Origin: Xanthostigma xanthostigma
Lineage: Eukaryota; Arthropoda; Insecta; Raphidioptera; Raphidiidae
Direction of reading: 5' to 3'
NCBI GenBank assembly: GCA_963575645.1
Contig: OY754475.1
Coordinates: 19,506,509 to 19,570,508, forward strand
Length of the DNA stretch: 64,000 nucleotides
Program-made: the position numbers and the translations under genes
Shown: one piece after another, positions 1-12,500 of the stretch
Layout: each line of letters begins with the position of its first letter
Numbering within the stretch: the stretch's first letter is position 1
Notes under the pieces: generated by a model
What the model was told of the DNA's origin: nothing
Databases searched by the model: none
The model's input: the letters and a program-made list of their open reading frames with translations, nothing else

Positions 1-2761
1 AGCAGTTCTTGCAGGCCGGTGCCATGCAGTACTGCCAAATCGACTCGGCAAGAATCGGTGGCGTCAACGAGATCCTGTCCGTTTATCTCATGGCACATAA
101 ACTGAACGGTAAAGTTTTACAATAACGCCAGGGTAGCCGTTTTTTGTCCGAAACTTTTCCCAGATTTCTGGGCGATTTTTTAGTTTTTCCCCCGACGTCG
201 CGCAGAATCGTTTAGAGAAGGTAGTAGCAAGGTGGGGGAATCTGCGCAGTAAAAAGCGATCAGTAGCGGAGCGATTTGTAATTTCAGGCGCCAATGGTTG
301 CGTCTCGACTAGCGACGAACAACTGAATAGCTATATTCATATGACCACCCCTTGTTAGTTAAACATAGACTCGTCCGCCCCGAAACTCGTTTGTGCGCAG
401 AAATGACGTTACTATCTTCTCTAAACGATACTACTCTACGTAACTAATTAAGTAGTGATGTGCCGGATTGTTAAAAATGTATATCCGCGAATACGGATCT
501 GAATACGGATATTTGGTTTCAAGATCCGCGGATACGGATACGGATCTTAACTTTCTTAGAGTACGCGGCGGTAAATATTGCACATAGACCTTTGCAAAGA
601 GACTATCTGTTATGGGAAAAAGTTATTGACCTCTTTAAGAGTTAACTCTCAGAACAGATTGTCTCTTTCCAAAGATCGATGTGCAATATCTCATTATAAA
701 GATAGTTTTTTAGTACCTTTGAGTTATGTACTATTGGTATGGTACTCACTACAATAAATGTTTGCAATATAAAGGTGCCAAATACGATTTTAAAAAATAA
801 AAAATAATCTGAATGGAATTTAACAGTTTTTCATTATTACCTAATCACCTATATATATAAAATTTCATCTATGAATTGCAAATTAATAAAGTGAATACGA
901 ATCTTTCTTCTCCCTCGGATATTCGCGGATACTGATATTCGGCACATCACTATAACTAACTACAAAATCGGTACTCCAGTGACCACCATCGTAACAATAA
1001 TCTTTGTTTGGATTTAGTTAAAGTTTGTCCGCACGCTGGGGGCGTAGGTCTGTGCGAGATGGTGCAACACCTGCAGATGTGGGACTACGCGAGTCTGTCG
1101 GGCACAATGGAAGGTCGAGTCATCGAATATGTCGATCAACAACATGAACAGTTCATCGATCCGACGATCGTTGAAAACGCTCGATATCAAGTGCCAACGG
1201 TAAGGTGTCATCGAATATACTAGTCGAACAAAAAGCGGTCACTGTGGTGACACAATAATTAAAAAATTGCAACTTTGATTCAAAATAAATTCACTAATTG
1301 GAACTTGTGTCAACTCAATTTCCAAAATATAACAATATACAAACTTGGCAGCATAAACGGAACTTATTTTTTTACGTAAACATTATGTATTTTATTGTTT
1401 CTATAGAATAGGGTATTTGACAACTATTGGAAAATAGTTTTGAATTATTTGTTATAACATAAAATGCAGAATACTTTAATATTTCCTGTAAATCTGTCGT
1501 CTTTATGGTAAAAATCAATGCTTAAGTCTGGATTAAAAAATACGCGCCAAAACGCAATTTTTGATAGATATTTTACAGCAGGCGAACAAGCGATTGAAAG
1601 CAAGTTTATATAATTATTGGAATTTGTTTCAAATACTATGGTTTACAAGTGGCAAGACTCCAGAAAAGCTATTTGTTCGCAAACATAGGATATAAAATAA
1701 ATGTAGTTAACATAACCTAGAACGACAGAGGTTTTTTTTTTTGTATGAGTAATTTCTATGAAGTTACTATAAACAAGTAATGCTTACTTACGCGGTTGAG
1801 TTCCGCCGCATGAAAATCTGGATTGTTTATAAAGAATTGTCCAATCATAAGTACAAATATTTTGGATAGGTTTTAACTGTCGGTTTACACAAAATTTCAC
1901 GTTAATTTGATAAACAGAACTATTATTATTACGTTATTTATATAAGGTAGAAGTGAAATATCAATAATTAACATTAAAATTGCTCGACAAACATCAGAAA
2001 ATCTAGAAAGTACGCACTAAGAAACTGTTAACATGACATTGATGTCACTTAAGTTGCAGCCAATCACCGAGTTTTCAAACACGTGGTTAAACCTCAAAAA
2101 AAAAAAATTATAAACGTTTTTTTTACAGGAAATAAACGTATTATATTATGAAATTCAATAAAACATTCATTTTACGCAATGTTTTATTAAGTTGCCAACA
2201 AATTTAAAATGCTGTCAAATACCCTATTACTGAAAATGTATTTTCAAAGAGATCGGTTTATTTATTGCACGGTATAATACTCGCCACGAATCTAAAAGGC
2301 TCGAAAGTTAGATGCGAATGCGGGCTTGCGCTTGTACAGTCTGTTGAAAAACTACAAACTCGCAACTCAACAAAACTAAAGTAACAATAACAACTTGACA
2401 ATAGCGTACTCGACTGTACTTTAAAGTAGGAAAGCGACAAGTGACAAAGGCAACGAGCGATCGCGGCCAATCACCGACGAGCGCACGTTCCGTGCAGGTA
2501 GCTGGGAGGTGGTGGGAGTATCAACGGCTCTAAAATGTGCCTTTGCGACGCTGATTGTGACTAACTTCCGAACGTTTAAGATCCGTGGCGCGTATTATAC
2601 TTAGTGGTGTTTTTTTTCAATTTCAGGCGCCTGGTTACAGTACAACGTTAAAACCCGACGCCATAGAGAAATACGAGTACCCAAACGGATCCGAGTGGAC
2701 ACGAATGTTCGAGGAAGGACTATTTAAAGATCCACGTTCTGCGACACAATCAACATTTTAA
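1..2761 (+). CDS. ENOSF1: ENOSF1-like enolase-superfamily dehydratase (L-fuconate dehydratase type), 3' part
   Basis: The last three exons are visible: 1-108 (open at the window edge), 1018-1199 and 2627-2761 (stop TAA 2759-2761). Both introns are GT-AG and all joins keep frame. The protein reads QFLQAGAMQYCQIDSARIGG, then a segment with VCPHAGGVGLCEMVQHL, then APGYSTTLKPDAIEKYEYP. In the mandelate-racemase/enolase superfamily the Asp of the CQIDSARIGG strand and the His of CPHAGG form the catalytic His-Asp dyad, and both are present. By homology it dehydrates L-fuconate or a related sugar acid, probably in mitochondria; the N-terminus needed to judge targeting is outside the window. Intron 2 is filled by two MITEs, one ending 27 bp before the last exon. 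I am confident of the family; the exact substrate is inferred. Confidence 0.9.
454..951. mobile_element. TIR element 'TAGTGATGTGCCGG' in ENOSF1 intron 1
   Basis: The element begins with GTGATGTGCCGGAT and ends with ATTCGGCACATCAC, and carries subterminal 'ccgcggatacggat' repeats next to both ends. A second copy, lacking the left end, is at 37313-37696; both share the block starting GAGACTATCTGTTATGGG. No convincing target duplication was found. A non-autonomous DNA transposon is the likely class. Confidence 0.65.
1411..2224. mobile_element. Mariner-like MITE with TA target duplication in ENOSF1 intron 2
   Basis: Terminal inverted repeats GGGTATTTGACA / TGTCAAATACCC are flanked on both sides by TA. 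The element is about 814 bp with an AT-rich interior and no coding capacity that I can see. Confidence 0.6.
2273..2599. mobile_element. MITE family 'TATAATACGCGCCACGG', copy in ENOSF1 intron 2
   Basis: Ends TATAATACTCGCCACGAATC and CCGTGGCGCGTATTATA are inverted repeats. Related copies are at 47548-47851 and 63867-64000, with fragments at 12822-12890 and 9511-9535. This copy ends 27 bp upstream of the last ENOSF1 exon, so the branch-point region of that intron must lie in or next to it. Confidence 0.75.
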
Positions 2762-2782
2762 TAATGTATAACGCCTTGTAAA

Positions 2783-2788
2783 AATAAA
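2783..2788 (+). terminator. ENOSF1 poly(A) signal
   Basis: AATAAA lies 22 bp after the ENOSF1 stop codon, within a short A-rich stretch. It is the first canonical signal downstream and is followed by a MITE-like repeat, so the 3' UTR is probably very short. Confidence 0.6.
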
Positions 2789-2849
2789 ATAAACATTTGA
2801 AAACAAACACCAAACTTACCACATAAAGAATGTTCATAAAAAAAATAAC

Positions 2850-3301
2850 TTTTATTCAACACGCGTGAGTAATATGTAATTTCGGGGCCCTGCTAAATTC
2901 GGGAGGAATAATAAATTACTTCATGTTGACGCGCAGAGTGCTAATAATGAGCCGAAACTGTACGATAATGAATTATTACTGCATAGTTTCTGGACCAATA
3001 GGAACGCGGTAGCGATTTGTATATATGAAAACAGCATCGCAATTCATCGAAAGTCAGGGTCATCTTGTGTGCATCAAGGGCGGTGGGTACGTCAATCAAT
3101 GAAGTGATTTATTATTTTTCCCTCTTTTATCAGGGCCCCGATTACATATTACTCGTGCTAGTTGAATAAAATATTATGTGCGACCATTGATTGAAGGAGA
3201 ATATTCCACTCGCGTGTTACCGCACTCGCTACGCTCGTGCGGCAAATTTCACGCTCATGGAATCTTCTCCTTCTCTCACTAGTCGCACAATATACTATTA
3301 T
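2850..3301. mobile_element. Inverted-repeat element between ENOSF1 and WDHD1 3' ends
   Basis: A left arm near 2850-2940 (ATTCAACACGCGTGAGTAAT, then GGGGCCCTGCTAAA) mirrors a right arm near 3125-3175 (TCAGGGCCCCGATTACATAT, then TAGTTGAATAAAA). A further palindromic block from 3176 to 3301 starts ATGTGCGACCATTGATTG and ends CTAGTCGCACAATATA. Copies are at 7491-9034 (interrupted by a LINE) and 57003-57475 (reverse). It has no coding content. Confidence 0.7.
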
Positions 3302-3564
3302 TCAACACGAATAAACCACAACCATTCCAATAATAAGCCTGATATAACATTAACATTACCAAACAAAACAATCGCTATTAAGATGTTCAAGGTCAACAAG
3401 GATAGGAACAAAAGATAGAATTCGGATTATAGACGGTCGACAACATTAACAAACAAAAACTTCCAAATATTTCACCATAAATAAATTCTGTTTTTATTTT
3501 ATACTTAAAACGGTAAAAAAATAAATAATAAACTTCAATTTTAAAACAACTCACATACAATGCT

Positions 3565-6500
3565 TCAATCTTTTCGACCCATAAAAGCGAAAGCGCTAAG
3601 CTTTGACTGTTTGCTTGTCGAAGGGGTGGCTTCTTCGCTGTCTGGCTGTTTGCGCTTCACCGAGGGAATGTTCTGTTTCGAGACGTTCTGTTTTTTGAAC
3701 GGGTTTTTAGATTTCTGAAAAAGAAACAAAACAAACGTCATCGAGCCGATGGATCAGTTTTCGAGATGCTTGTTCAGGAAAAATCTTGAAAACTACGTAA
3801 GATAAAATTCTGGAAACAATATTGTTCAGATCATTACGAAAAGCTTTTACAAACGATACCCCACGCGACTGATTAAATATTTTTTTGTTAAGCGTCAAAC
3901 TGTGGCACCTCCAAATTTTCAAAACAATTTTAGAATTTGTAAGTATTTCTTTTGGCGCGTTATGAAAAAATGATGTGAGTGGATTTTTACGATGTAACGT
4001 GAAAATTGACAGTATGAAGTTACTCGCTAAGCCATATGGCTTGGATTAGAAATTCAGCGATCCAAAATGCAAAATAGTAAATATGTTTCATTTCAAATTA
4101 TATATGATGTACTTATACATTATACAGGGTGAGTTTTAAGTTGATGCTTTATTTTTTACAGCGTGTAAAAATCAAATAGACGAGCAAATATTTCAAATAG
4201 TTTTTTTATCAAAACTCAAAAATATGAGAGAAACAGCCTTTCGAAGTTTAAATAAATTTTATTAAATTTTCTTTAATTTTGAGGTCGGTCCTGGGGTTAT
4301 ATTATGTCACTATGGAAATATGTTATTATTACACATGTCAGTTTCAAATAAGCACCAACATACTTGATAACAACAACTTATTTCCATAGTGACATAATAT
4401 AACCCCAGGACCGACCTCAAAATTAAAGAAAATTTAATAAAATTTATTTAAACTTCGAAAGGCTGTTTCTCTCTTATTTTTGAGTTTTGATAAAAAAACT
4501 ATTTGAAATATTTGCTCGTCTATTTGATTTTTACACGCTGTAAAAAATAAAGCATCAACTTAAAACTCACCCTGTATATACAGTATGTAAACACGTAAGG
4601 TGCACATAGGGAAATTAGCATTGGGAAAAAAATACTTAGATCAGAGTTAGCCATGACTGCACTAATTGTTATTTCTATTGAATTATCGTGGTAATCTTGA
4701 AGATTTCTATTTTGTTTTGATTTATTTTTATTTTACTTGGCTGTTTTAATAATAAAAAGCTCTTATAAATCATTATTTTAATTTTTTTGTACAAAAATAA
4801 AACAAAAAAACAACTCCATCTGTTTGGAAACAATTCATTCAAAAATTGTCTGACTGGTATGACGTATGCGCGTTGGTAAATCAGTGACCCAAATGTCTAG
4901 GTTCAATACGAATAGGCGGAGATATTTGATCTCGCACCATATTTAAGTATTTTTGGGAATTTAATTTCCCATTAATAAAAAAAGTCCGATTATGTTGTAA
5001 TCATTTGAATATTTTCTTCGGTAGTATACACATTCATTTTGCAAAAGAATATTATCTGTCAAATTGAAAAACAAGATTTCAAGGCTCACTCTGATCCAGT
5101 CATTTTTTCCCAATGTATAGAGTATCGATCGTATAGGTATTGTTGAATATTATTGAAAACATTTGTTGATTGTAAATATTAGTGAAGCGATTTGAACACA
5201 GTTAAAAAGTACCTTTTGAGCTTCGTTATTTTTCACAGCAAGATTCTCCTTGTTCTTTTTACTAATATCGTCAAAGATCTCGAGTGCGCTCCGTTTATCG
5301 TCCTCGTTGCCGTCTGTGTTCTTGCTGAACGGATTACGAACCCCACGTTTCGGTGTGTTTTCCAGCAACGACATTACAGTCGGACCAGGAGTGTCCAAAC
5401 CTCCTGCAGTTATATCGCTGAGTGAATCTGCAGTTTCGTTAAACAAGTCTTCATTTTCCTAGAAAAAAAAAAATTGTTTAGCGCCACGAGCTTACGAATT
5501 TATGTGTAAACGACTTTATGTCGACCGTTATAGTTAAAACAAGTCTAAAGTAATTTATAGTTCATAGTAATTATCGTAGATGGCAGCATTATCTGACATT
5601 GCTCTCTGACGTCAGCGGCTTGATATAAGATCTTAATAATGAAAAAAATGTATTTTTGCCCCTGGTCAAACGTCTCACTTGTAAGAACTTAAGATAGATT
5701 TTGACGGAGGCACGATAAGAGATGTTGCACTACCTCCTATAAAATAGCAGCCAATGCTAAAAACCCCAGTCAAATATGTTCAGTAAAGCGAATTCAATTT
5801 GATTTTCACCCGAGCGAAGCCGGGTCGTTCAGTTATTATAACCTATGTCCTAAAACACAGTATCACCTGTCGAACAGCCAGAAATGATTTGAAATCGGTT
5901 CATCAGTTTCTATGATTATCCCCAACAAACTTTTCCTCTTTATAATACTAGTATAGATAATATAGTACAGTGATTCCCAAAGTGGTCTATATCGACCCCC
6001 AGGGGTCGTCGACAACTTGCAAGGGGTCCATGTTAGCGGGAAAAAAATTGGGGCTCCATGAAATGAAAATGGGGGTCAACGATAGTGAATCTCCTAACAA
6101 AAAAAGAAACAAACTGGACATCGTTTACCGAAGAGATTTAAGATTAAATCTAACTAAATTGATGCCAAATGTTGAAAATTTATTATTAAAGCATCAGGTT
6201 CATTCCTCACACTAAAAGCATTTATTTTTTACTTAGTTATTTTATGTAACAGAAAGTAAATTTTAATTTGATTCGTTTAATTTGAATCTAATTAATAAAT
6301 GTATAAAACTAAACATTTCACACTACATTTCACTACCGTTATAAATTTAAATCGTTCAAAGTGAGTAGCACTATACCGGTTGTCAAAAATACATTTGAAA
6401 TTAATGAATTTGCAAAAAAACAATATCAGATAAGCAGGGGGTCTAATCAAAACTGAAAAACATGGCAAGTGGTCTACGAGACAAAAAAGTTTGGGAACCT

Positions 6501-9500
6501 CTGATATAGTAGAACATAAGTCTTGAATCTGTCGGAGCTAGTAGACTCATGTATTTTCAATTTCTCATTCATCCTTACTATTGGCAGTCATAAAAAAACC
6601 TTTATTAATTTGAGGTTAAACGCTGTACATCATATTTTTCAATTGCGAGAGAAGTAGAGACTAAAAACTTGAAAACAGATAAAAATAGATGGTGTTGAAA
6701 ATACATGAGTTCGACTGTATCCAGGCGGGAACCGTTAAAAGAATCAGGGCCGGATTTAAAGGTGTGGAGGCCCCTAATTATTTTCCAAACAAGTTAAACC
6801 ATTTTTTTCTTTTAAGTGTTCCAATAATTTATTGATAAAACAAATCAAATTCTTTTCAAAAACATACGTATAGATAATAGTAAAATGTAAAATACAATAA
6901 ATAAACCAAAAATTTTATCTAGAAATTTCTATTGTGGAGGCCCCACTCTTCCGGGGCTTCAGCCCCGGTTGCCCCTCCCTAAATTCGGCCCTGAAAAGAA
7001 TGTTTACCTTCGTTTCCGTAGTATCTACCGATTCAGCGACCTCGTCGACAAGCTCTTCAGACTGAGGAGTGAAAATGCTCGGAGATTCAGCGCGGTTCTT
7101 TCGCTCAACGGCGGACGAATTCTCTTCAACCGATGGCCGTCGAAGCTGTCGATTCCGTTTCATCGTCATCGCTTTTGGCGCGATGACGACCTGCGATTCT
7201 TGTGACGGTTTCTCTATGTAAATTTCTCGCGCCGGCGCCATTGCGTTTAACCGACCTCCGTGTATATCGGACACCTGTTAATCGTGAGAAGAGATGTTAT
7301 GAATGTCCCACATCGAAATATTTACTGGATTATACAGGAATCAGATTTAAAATGGCATATAATGTACTATTTCTGTTATCTTTCTACACATGTAAAATTC
7401 CAACTAAATAATATTTTGATATACCAATAACTTTGAACGAATTTTATAAAAAAACTAATTAGAAACTAAATATTAATTATTTTTTATATTGCTAAATTCG
7501 GGAGAAATAATAAATTACTTCATGTTGACGCGTAGAGTGCTAATAATGAGCCAAAACTGTACGATAATGTATTACTGCATAGTTTCTGGACCAATAGGAA
7601 CGCGGTAGCGAGCCGAAACTGTACGGTAATGAATTATTACTGCATAGTTTCTGGACCAATAGGAACGCGGTAGCGATTTGTATTTATATGAAAACAGCAT
7701 CGCAATTCAGCGAAAGTCAGGGCTATCTTGTGTGCATCGAGGGTGGTGGGTACGTCAATCAATGAAGTGATTTATTATTTTTCCCTCTTTTATCAGGGCC
7801 CCGATTACATATTAATATATGTCAAATAGACGTCAATGCGTAGAAGTAGAGAGCTATGAAAAAGGGAATATCACTCAGCATAGATCACGATACAAAGAAC
7901 TCGATAGAGGCGTTCCCCAGGGATCAATATTAGGACCCTTATTTTTTGTTCTATATACCAATGACCTTCCGGATATCATAAACGATTCCGTAACTATGTT
8001 CGCAGATGATACTTCCATTTTATTTCATGCAAACAATACAAATTTACTTTTTAAAAATATTAATAATTCTGTCACTTCACTTTTAGAATGGTATGAAAAT
8101 AACAGCCTTAAAATCAATATTGAAAAAACTCAAGCCATATGCTTTAATAATATTCCTATAAACTCAGTTCCTTTAGAAAACTCTAAATCTATAGTATTAC
8201 ATCCTCACACAAAATTCTTAGGCATTTACATTGATAAAAATTTAAATTGGAAGTGTCACGTTGAGTCAGTCACCAATAAAATTTCTAAATTTACATACGC
8301 TCTTAGAGTATTACGAAATAGTGTATCAATTGAAGTCCTCATAGAGGTTTTTAACGCATTTGTCCAATCTGTAATAAGGTTTGGTATAATTTTTTGGGGA
8401 CATGCTACATCCGTTTTAAATATTTTAAAAATACAAAAAAGATGTCTTCGTATCATCAATCGATCGAATTTAAGAGAACATTGTAGACCTTTGTTTAAAA
8501 AATTTAAAGTATTGACGGTATTTGATATTTATATATATGAATGTTCAGTGTTTGTGAAGAGTAATCCTGATATTTTCAGTCAATATTTACCGGAACATGG
8601 CCATAATACAAGACATAAAAGCAACTTAACACTAAATCAAACAAAAAAAAACCAAATATACAAAGGAGTTGTAAACAACTGTATAAAAATTTATAATCAT
8701 TTAGATGCTGACTTAAAAGCACTCCCAATCGCCATGTTTAAGAAAAAACTTAAATACAATTTGCAACAAAACTGCAGGTACTCAATCCAAGAATTTGTTG
8801 AAAATTTCTAATTTCTTATCTTATATACATGACGCATTCAATGTACTATGTACTGTACTGAATAAAGGCAAATTATTATTATTATTATTATTACTCGTGC
8901 TAGTTGAATAAAGTATTATGTGCGACCATTGATCGAAGGAGAATATTCCACTCGCGTGTTACCGCACTCGCTACGCTCGTGCGGCAAATTTAACGCTCAT
9001 GGGATCTTCTCCTTCTCTCACTAGTCGCACAATATACTATTTTTGTTATCTTTCTACACATGTAAAATTCCAATTAAATAATATTTTGATATATTAATAA
9101 CTTTGAACGAATTTTATAAAAAAACTAATTAGAAACTAAATATTAATTATTTTTTATATTTTTTTAGATCAGTTCTGAAGAAGGTCCAAATCCGGATCAA
9201 AACGTTAATGTATTAATTATATTAATATATTGTCTGAAAAATTAGTCAAAATTTTATTTATTAACACTTTGACGGACACTTAAAAATTCAGTTTTGTTCC
9301 AATTTTGACACTACAGTTTTTTTCATGTTTGAAATTGAATTACTAGTAGATATTTGTACGGCTATAAAACGTTCCGTAGTATACGACGGCTTCAGCCGTC
9401 GTGTCAAACTTTTGAAGTTTTGTTTATGACGGTCTAAGCTGGTTTGTCCGTCAAAGCGTTAAATAATAGTAGTCCTATAACTTTTTTGCACTACTCCCTA

Positions 9501-12500
9501 TGAAATATTAGATCCGTGGCGCGTATTATAATAATTGTATTACCACTCGCGTGGCTTAAAACTCGCCCGTTGTCGGGGAAACACCTTATACAAACAATCT
9601 ACTATTTTACTCCTTTATCTTTTACAAAACATAATCTGACTAATAACGGAACACGAGTACCTTGTCATTTCCTCATTAAAATACTCAGTTTTTTCAACTG
9701 ATTCTATTCAAAAATTGTGGATGAGTTGCCAATATTTTTTTTTCTTTTACGAGTACGGCAGCGGACATGACAGATTTAATTGCTGACGCTGTTATAAATA
9801 ATTGCATAAGATTTTGACAGCTTTAGTGCGTCCTTAGTGCGGCTTTATAAAGTTTAAGATCACATTCAGATTTCAGAATTTGGGATATTTTATTGTGATT
9901 TGGTCCTGTGCGAATGTTTCAAATCCGCATAATGGAAGAAATATCAGTAAATGGCTTCGACTTAAGTACGATGTGTCGACTGTGCTTATCAAGAAGCGAT
10001 GCGACGTTAGATGTATTCGCCTTTTCAACCAGGTTAATGAGTCAAGTAGCCGATGTAATTATGAAGTGTGCTCCGGTTCAGGTAAGTCGCATATAAAGAG
10101 TTTGCGATTTATAATGTTTACACATTTTTAGAAAATCATAATTTAGAAAATTAATGATACTTTGTTTCCGTACGTGAATAAATAGATTGTTAAGATCACT
10201 TAAAATGCGTGTTAATTGCCTACACTTTTGTACAACAAAACAGGGCAAATATTCTATAAATATATTTCCGATTCTCAGATAACGAGATGCGATGATATGC
10301 CGAATTTAATCTGCAATTCATGCAACACTCAACTGGAGAAAAGTCACCAGTTCCAGAAGCAAATCGTGCAGTCTGATCAGACACTGCGACGCTATCTACA
10401 GCAACTACGAACTTCGAACAAACAAATCAAGGGTGAATGTTCCAATCAGGGACCTTCTGATGATTCTTTCACTAATAAGGATATCAAAACGAAAAGCGAA
10501 TCTTTAGAACTTCGAGACGTGTCTGATAATGTCAACTTGAAAGAAGAGGTGCCATCAAATGATAATTCAGCATACGCAATTAGTGAGAAAATATTTATAA
10601 AAACGGAAATTAAAGAGGAACCGATAGATTATGAACCATTCATTTCAATAGAATGCACCGATAACTTAAAAGAAACTTTACCTAGAGAAGGCGGTAGTAA
10701 AGCCAGCTGTGAAATTAAAGAAGAACCGATAGATGATAATTCGTTAATTCTAATGGAATGTACTGATATCTTAATAGACACTTTATCCAAGGGTGACGAC
10801 CGTACGGCAATCGAAGAACAATCGGATAACATCCTGGGTCTTCCTAATGCTGATTTAACAGGACAGTTTGATAATCGTGAATATGGAAACGAAAATACTA
10901 CCGGAAGTTATAAGAAGCCCGAGGAATCAAATAAACATAAATATAAATGTGATCTGTGTAATAAAGATTTTGCTTTTCTGAGCAAATTTAATATTCACAA
11001 CCGTAGACATACAGGCGAGAGACCGTACCAGTGTGACGTTTGCAATAAGACTTTCACAGTAATAGATAATTTGAGAAGACACCGACTCGTACATACTGGT
11101 GAGAAACCATATCAGTGTGACGTTTGTAATAAGCGTTTCAGTCGTTTAAATACTTGGAGAGCACACCAACGTGTGCATACTGGTGATAAGCCGTATCAAT
11201 GTGACTTTTGTAATCAGTGTTTCAAAGAGTCGTCGAATTTGATAACACACCAGCTTAAACATACTAGTGAGCGGTCGTACCAGTGTGGCGTTTGCGATAA
11301 GTATTTCTGCGAAACAGGTGCTTTGATAAGACATCAACGCGTACATACTGGTGAGAAGCCATATCAGTGTGACGTTTGTAACAAACAATTTACTCAATCG
11401 GGCAGCTTAAGCAGCCACAAGCGTACACACTCGTCAGTCGTTTAAGGTTATGTTTAGTTTTGAAATCAAGTCACAATCTGGTAGTGGGCGATCTTACATG
11501 ACAGAATGTGTTTAGAGAAATATTTAAGGTAGTACGAGCACTAAGGCAATTTTAAATAAAAGGCTTGATTTTTTTTATATGAAGTTGGACTAAGTCTAAA
11601 TCAATTCTGAAAACTTTAGGGGGGGTTGCCCGATTATTTAAATAAATAAATGACTTCAAAAGTAGGCATATTTAACATTGGCTTTATGGTAAAACAGTAG
11701 ATGGATGATATGTTTTCATTGATTTCTCCAAAACTAGTCGGTGGAAATTAAAAAAAAAATTGTTAAAATCTTAATAAATTAACCTTAATAAAAAAAAACA
11801 AGAGCGCTATGGCTCAGTGGATAAGGCGTCAGACTAGTAGTGACAAGGTTCCGGGTTCGATTCCTGCCGCGCGACATAATTGAATTTTTCTACACTTTAA
11901 AGTTATTAAACAGTTGTGAGGAACTATACCGTAAGAATTTTACATATATTATTAAGAGGCCGTTTCAACTTTAAGGAACGTGGACTATCTTAATATAATA
12001 GAAAAACAGTCTATAACTTAAGATCTGTTTAATAAAAGAAACAATTTCATGTTTGATTCACCCAACACTCTCGCTTCTGTGAAGGTTCCTATCTAGCATT
12101 TCCTATTTAATAAAAAACAAAAACACACGAAACGGATTATTAACTTTCGATTAGTTCCACTAAGATGAGTGTATATGTTACGGCTAATACGAGAAACTAG
12201 TTTATTCGCGAATTAACCGGCGTCAAGGATAAATGCCGAATATGTCTTAGTTTCTCGCTTTTTCGCCTATTATCAAGTGCAAGCAGGTTAAAACGCGAAT
12301 TATCCAAAGGCAACCGTATAAAACGTTTATTGTCATTAGTTTTGATTCCTAAGTAGGTATTCTTATTTTTATGATAAATCTATTTGTTTTTTATCAGTGT
12401 TGTTTTATTTTATTTGGAGAACATTTGTTATTTTGTATTATTTTTATAAAAATTACAGCTCACTACTTATACGCACGTCTATGAATTTGAGGTTAATTGC

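Noticed and set aside
8870-8893. ATT repeats as a CRISPR-like or satellite array
   Set aside because: It is the microsatellite tail of the LINE. No spaced repeats of CRISPR type exist in the window.
9914-9931. Upstream in-frame ATG of Z1
   Set aside because: The extra residues are not conserved, whereas MEEI/MEDI is the start in all paralogues.
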